DNA of 64,000 bases from Diphasiastrum complanatum (GCA_029204225.1 CM055108.1:47820426-47884425), one strand, 5' to 3'; counted from the first letter of the stretch, positions 1 to 13,049 are shown. The notes: generated by a model not told the origin, from the sequence alone. Numbers and translations are program-made.

Positions 1-566
1 TGTTTGAAAAGCCCATATTTTGTTGGTGTCCACCAATGAATGTATGGCACCATGAATAAGATGTATTACAAATGTAAATTATGTGTGATGCCAACACAAA
101 ATCCATATTTTTGCCGCTAGTCCAAGTGTCAATACGAGTATTAACTAGGCCAAATTACCAACCCTAGTTGGATATCGATTCTAGAAACATAAAATCGTAT
201 ACCAATGAGGTCGGTTCCTTGATACTCGAGCCATATACCCACTTTTGAAAAATGATCATCTTTCTCTCAAATGCTAAATTCAGCTCTACGTTGGTTTTGT
301 CAATGACATGGAAATTAAATTATCTAGTTTACTCACATATCTCTTTTCCCTTCTCTTTCTTTGGAAAACTCTTCCGCTAAACATCATGTCTATGATGTTG
401 CTCAAGTATGCATGCATATTGATGAAGATGTCATGAAAGTGTGCTGATATGACTATGTTGTTCATACATATGGTAGCTATGCATAGAAAACATGCACATG
501 ACTAAAAATGGCATGATCAAATGCTTTCGCATTCTTTACGAAACAAACAAATCAATATTGAGAAGT

Positions 567-650
<84 letters not shown>

Positions 651-2990
651 ATGGAGCTATTTAATCAAAAAGTGGATTTGTATTTCTCTCTGAATTCAAA
701 GAATTTGTACTCAAAAAGTAAGATGTGAATTGCAACCCTAACCCCTTCACTAATTTTATCAAGAGCTATTGTACAGAAATAGTATACCTTTTCTTGTTGT
801 TTATGTTTTTAAAAAATTGAGGAGTTCATCCCAAAAACTATCGTACATGCTAAAGAAATTTTTAACAAGTGTACATAATTCATGAGCTCTTGCATAAATG
901 TCTTATGGGCTCCAATGCCCCAAAAAATAATTGCTTTCTTGCAAAAAGATTCCCACCTTTGCAAAATGGTAGGATAACAACATGGCTGCATAGCCAAAGA
1001 TTCTGTAGCGTCCAAGCTCCATAGCTTTAAGTTCTTGGCTCAAATTGACCAAACAATTGAAGGATTTACTTTGGTATGGTATCCCAAAAATGTTTCATTC
1101 ATGCCCTTGCACTAGCCTCAAGTGATTGTTGGGTCAGAATCATTTACATAGCACGCACTGAAACAGGCTTCAAGCAGGTACAAACGCACAACTTGGACCC
1201 TATTCCAGTGAACAAACTCAATTTTTCCTTCAAAAACTTTATATAGTGACAGGCCAAAACAACGTAATAGGTATAAGACAGGAAAATCGTAGGTCACCTT
1301 CATGGTACACCATACTCTTCACTATACAAGGACTTTGCCAATCCGACTCGCATAAAACAAGTGATGTGCCTCAATAACTTCTAAATTCCACATTGCCTCC
1401 CTATCCGGTGATGTAGAAATATCAATAATCTTGTGGGCCTGCAACGTACAACATGCATCACATCCTTAGAGTCTAAAAAGTAGCCCACATTCCAATACTT
1501 TGGTATTTTGATCTGGTGTTGTAAGATCTAACAATACACCACATAATTGGACCCATCTCTATCAAAGATTGCTTATACCAACAAAGACAAGATGTTTTTA
1601 CAACCACACCCTATGAAGTTGTGCTACAAACGGCTTCTAATGCCTGGATACTTGCAATGATGAATAAATTTTTGATACTTTTTGGACCTTGATTAATGGA
1701 AGGCCATTATCGATCATGTATTGTCCAACCACAAAAACATAAGTTCCTGCAAAGAAATACCAAATGTTTAGTATTGTTTCTTTATCTCCACCCAAACAAA
1801 AAATTTACCAATCTGACAAGCAAAGCGTATATAATTCAAGCCACTGAAGAGTAAAATTAGCAACAGATTAAGATTTTAACTGAACAATAAAGCTAAACCT
1901 TTCTCTTAGGGCTTGCATCACCTTTTGTTGAAACTACCTTCATTCATACTAGCATCATTGTGTATTTCAATAGAACTCTCATCCATCCCCATGCATGTAT
2001 CTTGACACTATTATCAATAGAGTATTATAGGACATAATCATTTAACTGATCTAGAACACCTTTTAAGATTATTATGCTTATCTTTATTAGAACTGTTTCT
2101 TAGTCTTATGCTCAATTTCTTTCATATCGATGGTGGTATCTTCTATCTTTGGCAAATTCTAATTTAAAAACAACACCATGCATGCTTATCAGAGCGTGGT
2201 CATAAGCAACTTTCACTAATCATCATCATTGTCACTTTTGCATTCATAATCATCCACAATGACTTCTATAGTACCACTTTCCTCGAGCTCTTTAATAGTG
2301 TCTTTACTAGTATATGACGTATCTTCATTATAAGTAGGATTCCAATCATCATTATCATTAATTAGACATTAGAGGTGAGAAATTGTCTGGATCATACTTG
2401 TAATGAATCACAAAATTGTCCATAATATCTTCAACCTATAAAGTACCACCTTCATCAAGCTCGTCAACAATATCCTTATTGCACTTTGGCCTATCCTACT
2501 ATTTTCTTGCCTATTCAAACAATCATGAATATAAAAATCTTATTCTTTGTTATCCTTCATGTTAGCTTAGTAAGGGTTAGAGGACAAATGGCTATTAACT
2601 AGAGTTACGTTATGTTGACCATGAATTAGGTTAATTCATAACCCTAGGGTATGCATGTGCACATCAACTCTATTTAGAGAGAAAATAATAATAACTAGCC
2701 ATTAAAGGTGAGATATCATCTAAATCATAGTTGTAGCAAATTGCAATCCACTACAAAAAATGATCCAGAATGCAACTTCTCGATTGTCAACATTAATGGT
2801 TGAAAAAAATTTGATAGACTAGTTAACATAGAACATATTCTATATAAACAAGGTAGTGTTATATAATATGCAATTGATAGATATAACAAAAGTTATACAA
2901 ACAATAGTTATCTAATACTATATTAATAGATATTATGCAATAGAATTTGGTATAGATGCTCATTGTTTTTCATTATTTGGAGATTGCAAT
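1..2990. other. AT-rich stretch with no recognisable gene
   Basis: Apart from the CT tract listed separately, I see no open frame with family resemblance, no RNA gene and no LTR end. Open frames are under 70 codons and look random. It could be ancient transposon DNA or long intron or intergenic sequence. Confidence 0.5.
571..647 (+). repeat. (CT)n microsatellite, about 77 bp
   Basis: Uninterrupted CT dinucleotides on the plus strand. Similar tracts occur at 20531-20657 and, as AG, at 38273-38351. Long CT/GA tracts are common in plant promoters and leaders, but no gene adjoins this one. Confidence 0.97.
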
Positions 2991-3018
2991 ATGAGTGACA
3001 AAGATGCAGGCCACGATC

Positions 3019-3440
3019 CGGAACGCGTTCCGAGATTTCCCATTAGGGTTTCCCGGAACGCAAATTTTTTTTTGTTTTTTTTTTCAAACCTGCCAATATG
3101 GGTATCATGTGAAAGGATTTCAAAAGAGCAGTTCTATTGCTTGATTTCAGATAGTCAATCCCCAATATATGCTAGTCACTTCAATCGGATACTGAAGCAA
3201 ATTGTTGTTGCAGATACCAATTTGCAAATATAACATTGGCTAATCATTTCATTTGTATCTGCTTCAGTATTTCTGCTACTATTCATTGGTCATTCATTGC
3301 AACTAGCTGTGGGGATCCCTCCACAATAAAAAAAAAAATTGCAGATTTTTTTGCGATCCGGGACAGAGTTTTTGGTCCCGAATCGCTGGCGATCCGGATC
3401 GCACGATCCGGATCGTTTTTCTAGCGGATCGCGATCCGCT
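3019..3440. repeat. Interval bounded by perfect GATCCG-type palindromes
   Basis: A 14-bp perfect palindrome (CGGAACGCGTTCCG, 3019-3032) opens the interval. Three more close it: GCGATCCGGATCGC (3389-3402), ACGATCCGGATCGT (3403-3416) and AGCGGATCGCGATCCGCT (3423-3440). The surroundings are AT-rich, so these GC-rich palindromes stand out. Homopolymer T or A runs lie just inside both ends (about 3066-3082 and 3327-3336). Its nature is unknown; a small insertion with palindromic ends is one reading. Confidence 0.55.
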
Positions 3441-5799
3441 GCAACTCAGAATATGACTCATCAGTTTGTCATTTGTGATCAATGTATGAGATACTATGAT
3501 CATAACTTGGTAATAGAGCACTTCCCAAGGCTAGGGGGATTATCTTTTTGTAGAGGGAATTAATATAGCAAGAAGCACATACTTTTCCAAAATGACATTT
3601 ATTTTTGTAGCTTCGAGATAGACATGGAAGAAGTATATAACCTACCTATGATCGTAATTGGCAACTAGGCATTATTGCTACCCGTTTCTTTGTCATCTTT
3701 GGCCATCTACATAAATCCATCCCAATATAGCTAGATTTTATACATTCATCACTGATCTTTTATGACTCCATCACTTATCACTTTCTAGGGAAAAGGTTCA
3801 AAATGTTATGAATACATAACCAAATGAGTATCTATATCTACTTTTTAAAACTCTAGTTAGTTAGTTGATTCTTTTGAAAAGTTCCCTAAAAATTTTCAAG
3901 GCAAACTAAAAAATATAAAAATTGCTCCAAACAACCCTACCCTAATTTCCTGATCGCTAGGGTTGCATCTATAGTCTATAAATACCGAGTTTGTAAGGCT
4001 GGCTAAGATTTTAAAATCATTGATCACAAATCATTTCGTCAATGTTATTCTACTTGGATGGGTCGGGGGACTAGGTTGGGCATCCTTGGATTAGGATAGG
4101 CTATGGTGGTAAGAAAGACAGTGGTTAGGGACTTTGGGGATGTATCTATTGAAGCTATCAGCTTATCTCAAAACACGAGGGGTGAGTATTGATTTACTCT
4201 ATGAATGGAAATACTAATGTCTAATTTCAAGTCCAACTAGGGGAAATTGATTAAAAAAAGTATTAAGTTTTTCTCAATGAATTGCGCTAGGCACTCCAAA
4301 TTTTGAATTTATTTTGTCATAGATTCGGTGCTAGCCATACTTGCTTATTGAAGAGCATTTTCAATCAAATACCAAGTCATTTCTAACAAATATTACCTGG
4401 ACATTATGTGTGGATTCGTAGAGTCAATTAGTGATCTTGCATGTCTTGCATACAACACTCAATTCCATGAAACTTTGAAGTCAACAACTTTTTCATCTAC
4501 TTGGTATGCAAAAGAAAATTGCATGATATTCCATGCTATCAAGATTAAATACTAGCTTACTAGTGCAATATGCTCTTGGATTTGATTGTAGATAAATTAT
4601 ATGATCATTAGCTCCATCGGACATAGGCCCTTAAGTCCACTTTCACAACCAAAATAGCATATTGTTGTGAAGATTAAAACCTAGAGATATGGTTTTGATA
4701 CCCCTATAACATCCCCATCAAGATCCAACTGTTGGTCTATCGGTCAATCGAATAACAACACTGATTTGACTCAAATGTAGTCCCCTCAATTTGAATTGCC
4801 TGGGAACTATGGAACAAGCCCTGACTATAACATACTTGTCATACTTACTTGATTCCTAATTCAAACTGAAATCTGAGAATGAATGGAAAATAACATAAAT
4901 ATTATATTATATAATAGGTGAGAAAGCATAACCAAAACCATGATGGAAGTGCCACAATTTCCAGCAAATTCAACTAGAGGAGATTCAAAAATCTTGGTAG
5001 AAATTTGAACCGAACTCCTGCCAAGTGACTTAAGTAAAAAACCCTTGAAATTTGAAAGACACTTACCGAAGAAAGAGGGGGGGGGGGGGGGGGGGGCGGG
5101 TGGTTGTTGAATAGTCGACAAAGTTAGAATATTACAATCGAAATTTGAATGCAGAATAAAATCAAATAGAACCGAATCAAAGATTGCTGGAACCAGTACA
5201 CCTCAAGGAAACCTACTAACCAAGTTTCCAAGGTCTAAGAGCTTGCTTTGTCAAGAACAGCTCAATAACACCACTGCCATCATCAAGTGCAACACGCTCT
5301 CCTTCCAATTCTCTTACAATCATACCCTGTATAACATCCCCCCATAATACATACGGTTTCAAGACAGCAAGCAGCTTCATACATGATTAGGGTTTGTACT
5401 TCCCACCCCCATAACTCAAAAATGGCTTTCAAAAATTGAGTGTACATTGTAGAAAGACCTCCCTTTGAATCAGAAAAAGTAATATCTATATGAAGGAAAA
5501 CACTACAAGTGTTGTTTTGCTGCTGCGTTAAGATGTTGGAAATAGTGTGCTAGAACCCAAAAAAGTAACCTGAAGCCAAGCTCTCTGGAAGCGCAGATTG
5601 CCCAGCGCCATGGCTGGGGCAGGTGTGCCATCGGCAGTGGTGTGGGAAATGGGGCGAGCTGGGCGCAGGTGTGCTATGAGCATCTTCAGTGCTGGCAATT
5701 CATAATCCATCTTCATCATGTCTTCTATCCTCTCTTCCTCCTCTTCTTTTCCTTTGCGCATTCGATTTTGTTCCCTCCCTCCTTCCTTCCTTCCTTCAT
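3441..5799. other. No recognisable gene; contains a 20-bp G run
   Basis: I found no supported coding sequence. The G homopolymer at 5077-5096, followed by CGGG, is the only striking feature. Confidence 0.5.
5077..5096 (+). repeat. Poly-G run of 20
   Basis: Twenty consecutive G, then C and GGG. The tract can form a G-quadruplex and is also prone to length error in sequencing. Confidence 0.9.
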
Positions 5800-5905
5800 A
5801 TGCCTTTAATCATAAGGGTGTGTGCCCACAAGATTCACAAAGGTATGTGCCTTCAATCATAAGGGTATGAGCCCACAAGATTTACAAGGGTATGTGCCCA
5901 CAAAA
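5800..5905 (+). repeat. Short tandem repeat, about 46-bp unit, 2.3 copies
   Basis: Diverged units begin at 5800, 5845 and 5892. They share AATCATAAGGGT, GCCCACAAGATT and ACAA.GGTATG blocks. A CCTT-rich tract (about 5774-5797) immediately precedes it. Confidence 0.75.
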
Positions 5906-6548
5906 AGCTGGCACACTGATAAGGACTTTAGGTCCTTTAGATGCGCCTATGTTGCAAGTCATTAATAGCAACAAAGATACGTCTCTTTGCAAGTCATTAA
6001 GAAAATTCATGTCCCTCTCTTTTCCTCGCATGCGTGCCCACGCTTTAGGGACTGGGAGTTGTACTAAACCTTAAACCTGAGAATAAAAAGAGAGAGAGTT
6101 TATAAAAAACGAAAAAGTTACAGTACCAAGAAAAGCACGAGATGGGGTGATAATTGATAAAGTTTTCTAGAACGGGACTGGGAGGTAGGAAGGCACCTCA
6201 AAGACGAGGAAAACGGAGAATAACCTTGATGGGAATCCATGTAAATAACAAAAAATTCGTGTACTTCTATTTTTCTTGCATGCATCTTCGGGCTCTCGAT
6301 TTGCATGATGCACCAACATCATTGTCAACAACAATAATCAAATAAAGATTATCTCACAAATTTGTTCTTAGCTTTTCGCGGTATTGATAGGCAATTGTGA
6401 AGATTTGCTAAAGCCGAGGTGTTAGTCAGGTGAGTTTGAGTGCTAAAATTACTTCTTATTATTTATTAATTCATCTAGAATGCAATCTTTGTTGTTTCTG
6501 AATTTTTTGACGAACGTACAAAGGGGAGGTGGAGAAAGAAGTCTTTCG

Positions 6549-7095
6549 TCGCACAAGAACGATATGTACGGATGGTATATCGCTCTTGTGTGCAGGCGGA
6601 CGGAGGCAAGCGCGAGAAGGAATATGTGGGTCACAGAGGAGTGACCCCACATATCGCTCTTGTGCGCAGGCGGACAGAGGCAAGCGCAAGAAGGAATATG
6701 TGGGTCACAGAGGAGTGATATGTATGGTTTTGTACAATAGTATATCGCTACTGTGCGCACGTGGGCTACTACGGTGAAACAAGCAGGTCGTAGAGGTGTA
6801 AAAAGCGCCTCGGGGGTGGGAGTCCTTCACCCGACACGTCGCACGTGCGAATGTACCGCAGTCCTTTTGACCACACGTGTGTCATTGTCTTGATGAATTG
6901 GATTGTGCCATGTGTAACGACTGAATCACAGAGTGCATGTGTGTCATAGTACAGACCAATCATAAGGTGACATGTGTCACTTTGATCGTCGACTCGCACG
7001 TGTGAACCAAAAATATAAAAGGCACGATCCTCGAAGATTTTTTTTGTTTTTTTTTTCTTTCTCAATTTTCGCACATATCGCTCTTATGCGCGCAC
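6549..7095. mobile_element. Fold-back (MITE-like) insertion with internal tandem duplication
   Basis: The left end reads GTCGCACAAGAACGATATGT (6549-6568). The right end, near 7072-7095, carries its inverted counterpart, GCACATATCGCTCTTATGCG. The same inverted motif also occurs internally at about 6577, 6651 and 6741. A 74-bp unit is tandemly duplicated (6577-6650 and 6651-6718) and a decayed third copy starts near 6741. No transposase frame lies inside. A non-autonomous terminal-inverted-repeat element is the likeliest explanation. I could not identify a clean target duplication. Confidence 0.55.
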
Positions 7096-9589
7096 CCTAA
7101 CTACATTTTTGATAGAATTTGGAATATTAGAGAACTCAGACTACTTTAAATCTCTATTTTGTCTTTTTTACATGTTTTTTGGACAGCCCAACAGAATGCT
7201 AAAGTATTTTATGACCACTATGTTAGATTCAGAGATATAGTGAATATCCTTGTGATCTCCATAGGTCCTCTGTCCTTCATGCATTTTACTCCATTTCTTT
7301 CCACAATTCAAGCAAAGATTGAACATGATGTACACTAGGTTGTTTGAGCAATTTAGAAGCTCTACAATGTGTGTCTACAAGAGAAAATGTAGATTTGTTG
7401 AGTACCATACCATGTTTATACTTTTTTTGTTAGTTCAGATTCCGGACGAGGAAAAAGCTGCAGCTTCTGATCCTCAGAACCTCTCATCCTCAACTCTGTC
7501 ATCCATCAAAGATATTACTCACTTCCTTATTGACACCGTCGGCAATTTGGTGAATTTGGTGACTATCTGCATCGATGTTGTTACATGTCGGTCGGACAAG
7601 GCTCGATAAGATTTTGACATTTGGTAGCCTTAAGTTGGTTCGAAATTGGTTTTCTAGATCAAATCCGGAAGTTCAAGTAGTAGCACCCAGTCATAGAATT
7701 TCGGTTTTTTGGTGTTTGTCTTTATTCGACAAATTTTTATTTTTTTTGTGTTAAATACAGAAAAGAAGTACCCAAATCCAAATTTTATGAATTCTCCATT
7801 AATTACATACAACCTTAAACGAAGTAATTCTTAAGCCAGTTTAATGAAAAGGAGAAACAATCCAATTTTATTGGAAAATTTGTAATTGATAGGAACTGAT
7901 CAAAAGTAAAAAGTAATTTCATTTCCAGTTGAAATCCTATGGTCCATTGTATATCAGTGATTCTACCTAAGCATAGGATAGAAATGAACTCACTTTTTTC
8001 CTACAATAATTCATTTTTTTAACATTTACTAATGTTTTTATTTCTTTGTTTACCTTACTTGAAAGATTTTCAAGGGACTGAAAATTCTAAGGGGGGGAAG
8101 AATATGAGACATCGGTGGTAGTAAGTGTAAATGAGAAATGTATTCCGCAATTAGGATTTTGGTAATCCCTGTAAATAATTGCTTAAAACCAAATATTAAT
8201 GTCCTGGAGTGAATTTATTTGGTTGAATTCATAACTCTTATCTTTGTCACCATTGAGTTATCCACAGGCTTGGATGTCAATTGTGATGTTAAAAGTGGAA
8301 TCTGATACATGGATTACATTGGATCTGTTAATTGATAGAAGCTTGTCCCTAGAGTTAATGCTCTTGGATCCATGTGGATTTGAAGCTTATCATTAATTTG
8401 TAAGGATCAGAATGTAGTGTTGAACCATGTTAATTCTTCTATTTAAATCACAGAATTAGGTGTGGATCTATGGTATCCATCTGATAGACATGCTAAGCAT
8501 CCAAATAAATGGGGTCTCCAATTTTTGGGAACAAGAGATAATATCCTATATGGATTATAGGACAACTAGATGATTAGTAAATCTCTCGAATATCAAATAA
8601 GGCGGTTAAGGGTTTTCTAGAAGGAAGGGCTGGTGGTATGGGACATCAGTAATTTTGGAAGGGAAATTCTAGGACTTCAAAGATCTGATTATCAATGGAG
8701 TGTTTTAATACCTAGTCATGATATGGGAAAATTAAAAAACCATTGATAAAATGTGGAGTATTTGGAAAATTGTGAGGTTTAATCCAGATCCCAATGTGGT
8801 ATCTCATTATTTACAAAATTAGAGGCCCTCAAATCTATTTCTCGCTTTCTTATTTAATCCTTTACTTCTTAGTAATTTCTCGAATATAAGACTTCAAAAT
8901 GGTTTATATGATTCTTTCCAGCATGAAGTTATTCTTCTGAAAGATTGTTATATCATATGAATTATTACTTGTGTGAATAGACTTGGAATTCAGATAAACT
9001 CTAAAGGTCAAAGTGTTTCAACTTCTTAAATCTAGGATATCTCTGTTGCATAAATGGATTTCAGTGGAATAATTGTACTGTCACTCGGGTTGAAAATATT
9101 TGAAGGAAAAGTCTTGTTTGTAATAGAGTGAATCCTTTTATGGAGTTGCGGTACTCTAGATTGAGTTATAATTATCTAAAACTTGATGGATCTCCCCCTA
9201 GAGATTTTAGTTGATTGAATTGTTGTATGTTAGAGTATTTTGGATATTCTAAATATTTGTACCAAGAAACAGTAAGGTTTACAAGAAATTGTGGATAAGA
9301 TTTAGACTATCAAAACAATGAAATTTCTTTAGCTTTTGGACTTGATATATGAAACAAAGAGTTAGTTCACCCAGTGGTTCATGTAATTGGGATTACATGA
9401 AGGTGATGAACTTCTATTTGGAGAAGATCAGCCTATTTGGAGTATTTATTGCTTAGTGTATCTTTGGGTTTTGAGTTGGTACTTCTGGTAGAGTCGAGCA
9501 ATTGTGGAATTGTTGCATTTCTGAGTACTTATTCAAAAGGAAAGATCAAACTAAGGATAAGCGTTCCTGGTTAAAAGTTGAAAGCTCTG
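7096..9589. other. No recognisable gene
   Basis: The frame at 7319-7609 (96 codons) has no family resemblance I can name. The rest is AT-rich with frequent stops on both strands. The final few hundred bases may be the decayed 3' part of the Copia relic that follows on the minus strand. Confidence 0.45.
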
Positions 9590-10425
9590 AAAGATCTATC
9601 TTGACTTTTTTGATTTCAACAATTCTATCACCACTAAGGATGATGTCATCAACATAGATTCATAAGAGTACAATACCATGATCATCAAACTTAAGATATA
9701 AGCTTAGGATCATATTCATTTTGAGAGAAACCAAGTGAAAGAAGATAATCATGTAGTCTTAAATTCCAAGACCTAGAGGCTTGCTTCAACCATAGATGCT
9801 CCTTTGTAGATGACAAACCTTGTCCCCCAACCCGAGCTTGATGAATCCTTGGGGATGCTCCATAAAGATGTCTTCTTCCAAGAAACCATTAAGAAATTCA
9901 TTTGACACATCCATTTGACAAAGCATCCATCCAAAATGAGAGGCAAGAGCAAGAATTAACCTTATGACCATCTTGGCCACGGGTGCAAAGGTCTCCACAT
10001 AATCTATGCCCTCCAGTTGGGCATATCCCTTGGCATCTAACCTTGCCTTGTGTTTTTTTATGCTTCCATCTGAATTTAGCTTGATTTGAACACCCAGTTA
10101 CATCCTATTACGTTCTTAGAAGATCTATAAACAAGGCTCCAAGTGCCATTATCCATCTAAGCATTATACTCATCTAGCATAGCTTGGTACCATTCTTTTG
10201 AACTCAAAACATCTTCTACTCTTGAAGGTTCTTGTTTCCAAAGGTTCATGCACATATCAAGTGCATCCAAAGACTTTCAAGTTCTTGATGTTAGTATTTC
10301 TTCCATAGAAAACTTCATAAGGAGTTTTACCATCAATAGATCTACATGAAACTCTATTGATCAAATAGTTGGCATAAGTGAGTGACTCACCCCAAAATGA
10401 ATTTTGGCCATAATCAACAAGCAAG
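9590..10425 (-). pseudogene. Ty1/Copia pol fragment: integrase C-terminus and reverse transcriptase
   Basis: Reading the minus strand from 10425 downward gives an integrase C-terminal segment with SFWGESLTYANYLINR and GKTPYEVFYGRN. After this come the usual W..AM..EY block and then RT with [21 protein letters not shown] and [11 protein letters not shown] (open frame 9786-9998). The YVDD catalytic motif lies near 9640-9655. In-frame stops occur, for example just before IYVDD, and frames change, so the copy is dead. Gag, protease and the integrase core are absent. It lies head-to-head with the plus-strand Copia fragment that starts near 10900, with an LTR piece between them. Identity as Copia RT is secure; the limits are approximate. 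Confidence 0.88.
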
Positions 10426-10427
10426 TG

Positions 10428-10683
10428 AAATCTTGGTTTTGGAGCACATCTTGAGTATCTTCATCATTTATCTTGATGTTTTATGATTCTATTGCATTCT
10501 AATCTTAGTGTACTTCATTCTCTGCTAGGAGGCCGTACTTTGATAGGTTTTCACACGTGTGAAACCAGCAAGCCATAATTTGATCTTTGTGATTGTTCTT
10601 GTTAGATTTGTTGATGTAAAATTGATCTAATGAGCTCTAATTTGGATCCATTCTTGGTCCTTATTTTCTGTATTTTCACAATA
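10428..10683 (+). mobile_element. 3' part of an LTR related to the solo LTR at 27749-28582
   Basis: It aligns by eye with 28268-28582. Shared blocks are TCTTGGTTTTGGA near the left edge, the CACACGTGTGAAACC palindrome, GATTGTTCTTGTTAG, GGATCCA.TCTTGGTCC and a terminal TTTTGCACA or TTTTCACA. Its 16-bp palindrome TTTCACACGTGTGAAA is at 10549-10564. The left part of the LTR is missing where it abuts the minus-strand Copia relic. Confidence 0.7.
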
Positions 10684-10924
10684 AAGAGAAATCACTCATG
10701 ATGTCAATTTTTTCATCCTCAAGCTTCACATGAGAGAATCTATGGTGAATTGATAGTGGGCATAGCTCTCACATGACCAATCCAAAAGCATTTCTCTCAA
10801 TTTTCTTTCTATAATGCATCTAAGAAGTATATCTAAGATGTGTTATATGTCTAATATCACTAAAAGCTTATTAAGTGTTGACAAATGTTGGATACGGATT
10901 TCAGGAACAATTTGATGTGAATGC

Positions 10925-12340
10925 TTGTTTTATTCAAGAGATGGAGAGATGATTATAAGGGGAACAAGTTTTGGGAGGTTATTTAAGTTGGATGCTTATG
11001 TGGAATCTAGCCATTGCTTGATGGCCAACGAGGAGCTCTCACAAGTTGAGCTTTGGCACAAAATATTGGGACATCCCAACTTCAAAGCTATGGAGACAAT
11101 GTGCAAAGTTGCAAAAGTCCTTAGTTTTTTTTGACCAAAATCTTGATGAAAACTGGTAAGACATGTGAAGCTTGTGCTTTGGCAAAAGCATATAAGATTG
11201 CTTTTCCTAGATCCTCCAATAGGTCATCTCAAGTTTTGTATCTAATCCATTTGGATGTGCACTTTTCAAGTAGCAAAAGCAATGGAGGAGCAACTATGTT
11301 TGTCACATTTATTGATGATCATAGTAGATACACTTGGATATATCTCTTATCTTCTAAATCTATGGTGTTTGAGATTGAAGTTCAAGGTCCTAGTAGAAAA
11401 TCGATTTAGTACTAAGATCAAGGTACTAAGGTCGGACGGAGGACGAGAATACATATCCACGAGCTTCAAAAAACTTTGTGAGCAAAATGGCATCAAGAAG
11501 GAATATTCATGCCCCTACACACCTCAACAAAATGGATGGTCGAGAGGAAGAACCGTATTCTATGTGCATGTGCAAAGGCCTTCAAGATGGATGCTCATAT
11601 TCGCAAGTCCTTTTGGGGAAAAGCGATTTCTTGTACTAATCTTTGCAATAAATTATCAAGTAATGCTCTAGATGGTAAAACAGCATATGAATTGTTCTTT
11701 AAGAAGAAAGCAAATGTTAGTCATTTGAAGATCTTTGGATCCACATGCTCTGTGCATGTACCTCTTAATGTAACATCAAAAGAAAATCCCAATTTAATAA
11801 AGGGAAATTTTGTTGGTTATTGTTCTTCAAGCAAAGCTTATATGATCTATGTAATCTTTGCTAAGAAGATTGTAACTAATTAAGATGTAATCTTTCATGA
11901 CGGAAAGATCTTCAAGCTAGATAGAACATCTTTAACGCTCTTTTCCTTCCTTTGATAAACATTCATGTGTTCAAGAAGCATTAGATTCAAAAGATTGGTA
12001 TGAAGCTATGATCATAGAATACAATGCATTGATTGAAAATCGCACCTAGCAATTGGTAGATCTACCATTTAACAAGAAAGCAATTGGATGTAAATGGGAG
12101 AACCAGATATAACAAAGATGGATCAATCAACAAGCTTAAGACTCAGCTACATGCAAAAGGCTATGCACAAATCAAAGGTTTGGACTATGAAGAGACCTTC
12201 GTGGCCAAGATGACAATAATTAGAACCTTGATTGCTCTATCTTCACACTTCAAATGGATGCTTTTCCAAATGAATGTGTCTAACATCTTGATGGAAAAAA
12301 TTTATTGGGAGATAATTAAATATAACATTATTCCTCACAT
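10925..12340 (+). pseudogene. Ty1/Copia pol fragment: pre-integrase, integrase, start of reverse transcriptase
   Basis: The order is a GAG-pre-integrase block (ELWHKILGHPNF, about 11050-11085), an integrase zinc-binding block (CEACALAK) and the integrase core, with FIDDHSRYTW, then SDGGREY near 11435, then VERKNR near 11525. A frameshift separates PQQNG from VERKNR. RT begins near 11985 (WYEAMIIEYNAL), continues through AIGCKW and LHAKGYAQ, and stops after QMNVSN near 12290. The usual ETFAPVAK block reads ETFVAK, so residues are missing. Frames change at about 11130, 11410, 11510 and 11900. The catalytic half of RT and all of RNase H are absent; a different Copia gag follows directly. Confidence 0.88.
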
Positions 12341-12359
12341 TTGTAATGCAAGGAATGCA

Positions 12360-12940
12360 ATGGAAGCCTAGGGAATTCTTGAGTCGATGTTTGAAACAGT
12401 GGATTCAGCCAGGCTCATTTATTTGCAAAACATGTTGCATACTCTCAAGATGGAGGCAGGTGCAACAATCAATGATCACATCACAAAGGTCAAGGACCTT
12501 ATGGACCAACTTGCTTCAGTGGGAGAGACAATAAGTGATAGGAGTATTGTTTTCATGTCTTAAATTCAACTATCAAGATTATGTAATGTCCCTTTTTGAT
12601 AGGTAAAAACTCCCAACCTTTGGAGAGTTATGTGGTCTTCTTTTATAAGAGGAGATGAGAAGGAAGAAATTGTCTAAAAGGGAAGATAATCCAGAACATG
12701 CAGTTGCTTCTAAAAAGAAGCACAACTTTCAGAAGAAAGGCAAAGGCAAGGGAAAGAATTCCAGGCAAAACTTGGAGAAAAAACTGTCGAAGTTGCAAAT
12801 TGGAGGGGAGACGAGCACCAATTTCTCATCTACACTCAAGAGGAAGGGCAACTACAACTATTGTGTCAAATATGGGCATTTCGCTTTTGAATGTCAACAG
12901 AAACAAAGTGATCAAAAGAGGGACAAGAACCAATAAGGGC
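12360..12940 (+). pseudogene. Ty1/Copia gag fragment (UBN2 type) with defective zinc knuckle
   Basis: The frame from 12370 reads as a UBN2-like gag core: LESMFETVDSARLIYLQNML, then LKMEAGATINDHI, LMDQLASVGE and ISDRS. It breaks near 12560. A Lys-rich segment (12655-12936) leads to a knuckle in which the first Cys of C-X2-C-X4-H-X4-C is Tyr (YNYCVKYGHFAFEC), so zinc binding should be lost. The gag follows an RT fragment directly, the reverse of normal element order, so it belongs to a second insertion or a rearrangement. Confidence 0.8.
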
Positions 12941-13049
12941 ACTTTTTTCACAAAAATAATATCAGCGTATAAGTACATCACCATCGTGAAAATCTAAAGT
13001 ACAATGAAGTATCTAAGTCACTTAGATTGAATCCAAGTGAGATAAGAAA

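Noticed and set aside
4861-5121. Proline-rich minus-strand frame
   Set aside because: Its proline run is the complement of the 20-bp G tract; nothing else supports a gene.
6449-6777. Several overlapping ORFs on both strands
   Set aside because: They are readings of the 74-bp tandem unit of the fold-back insertion.
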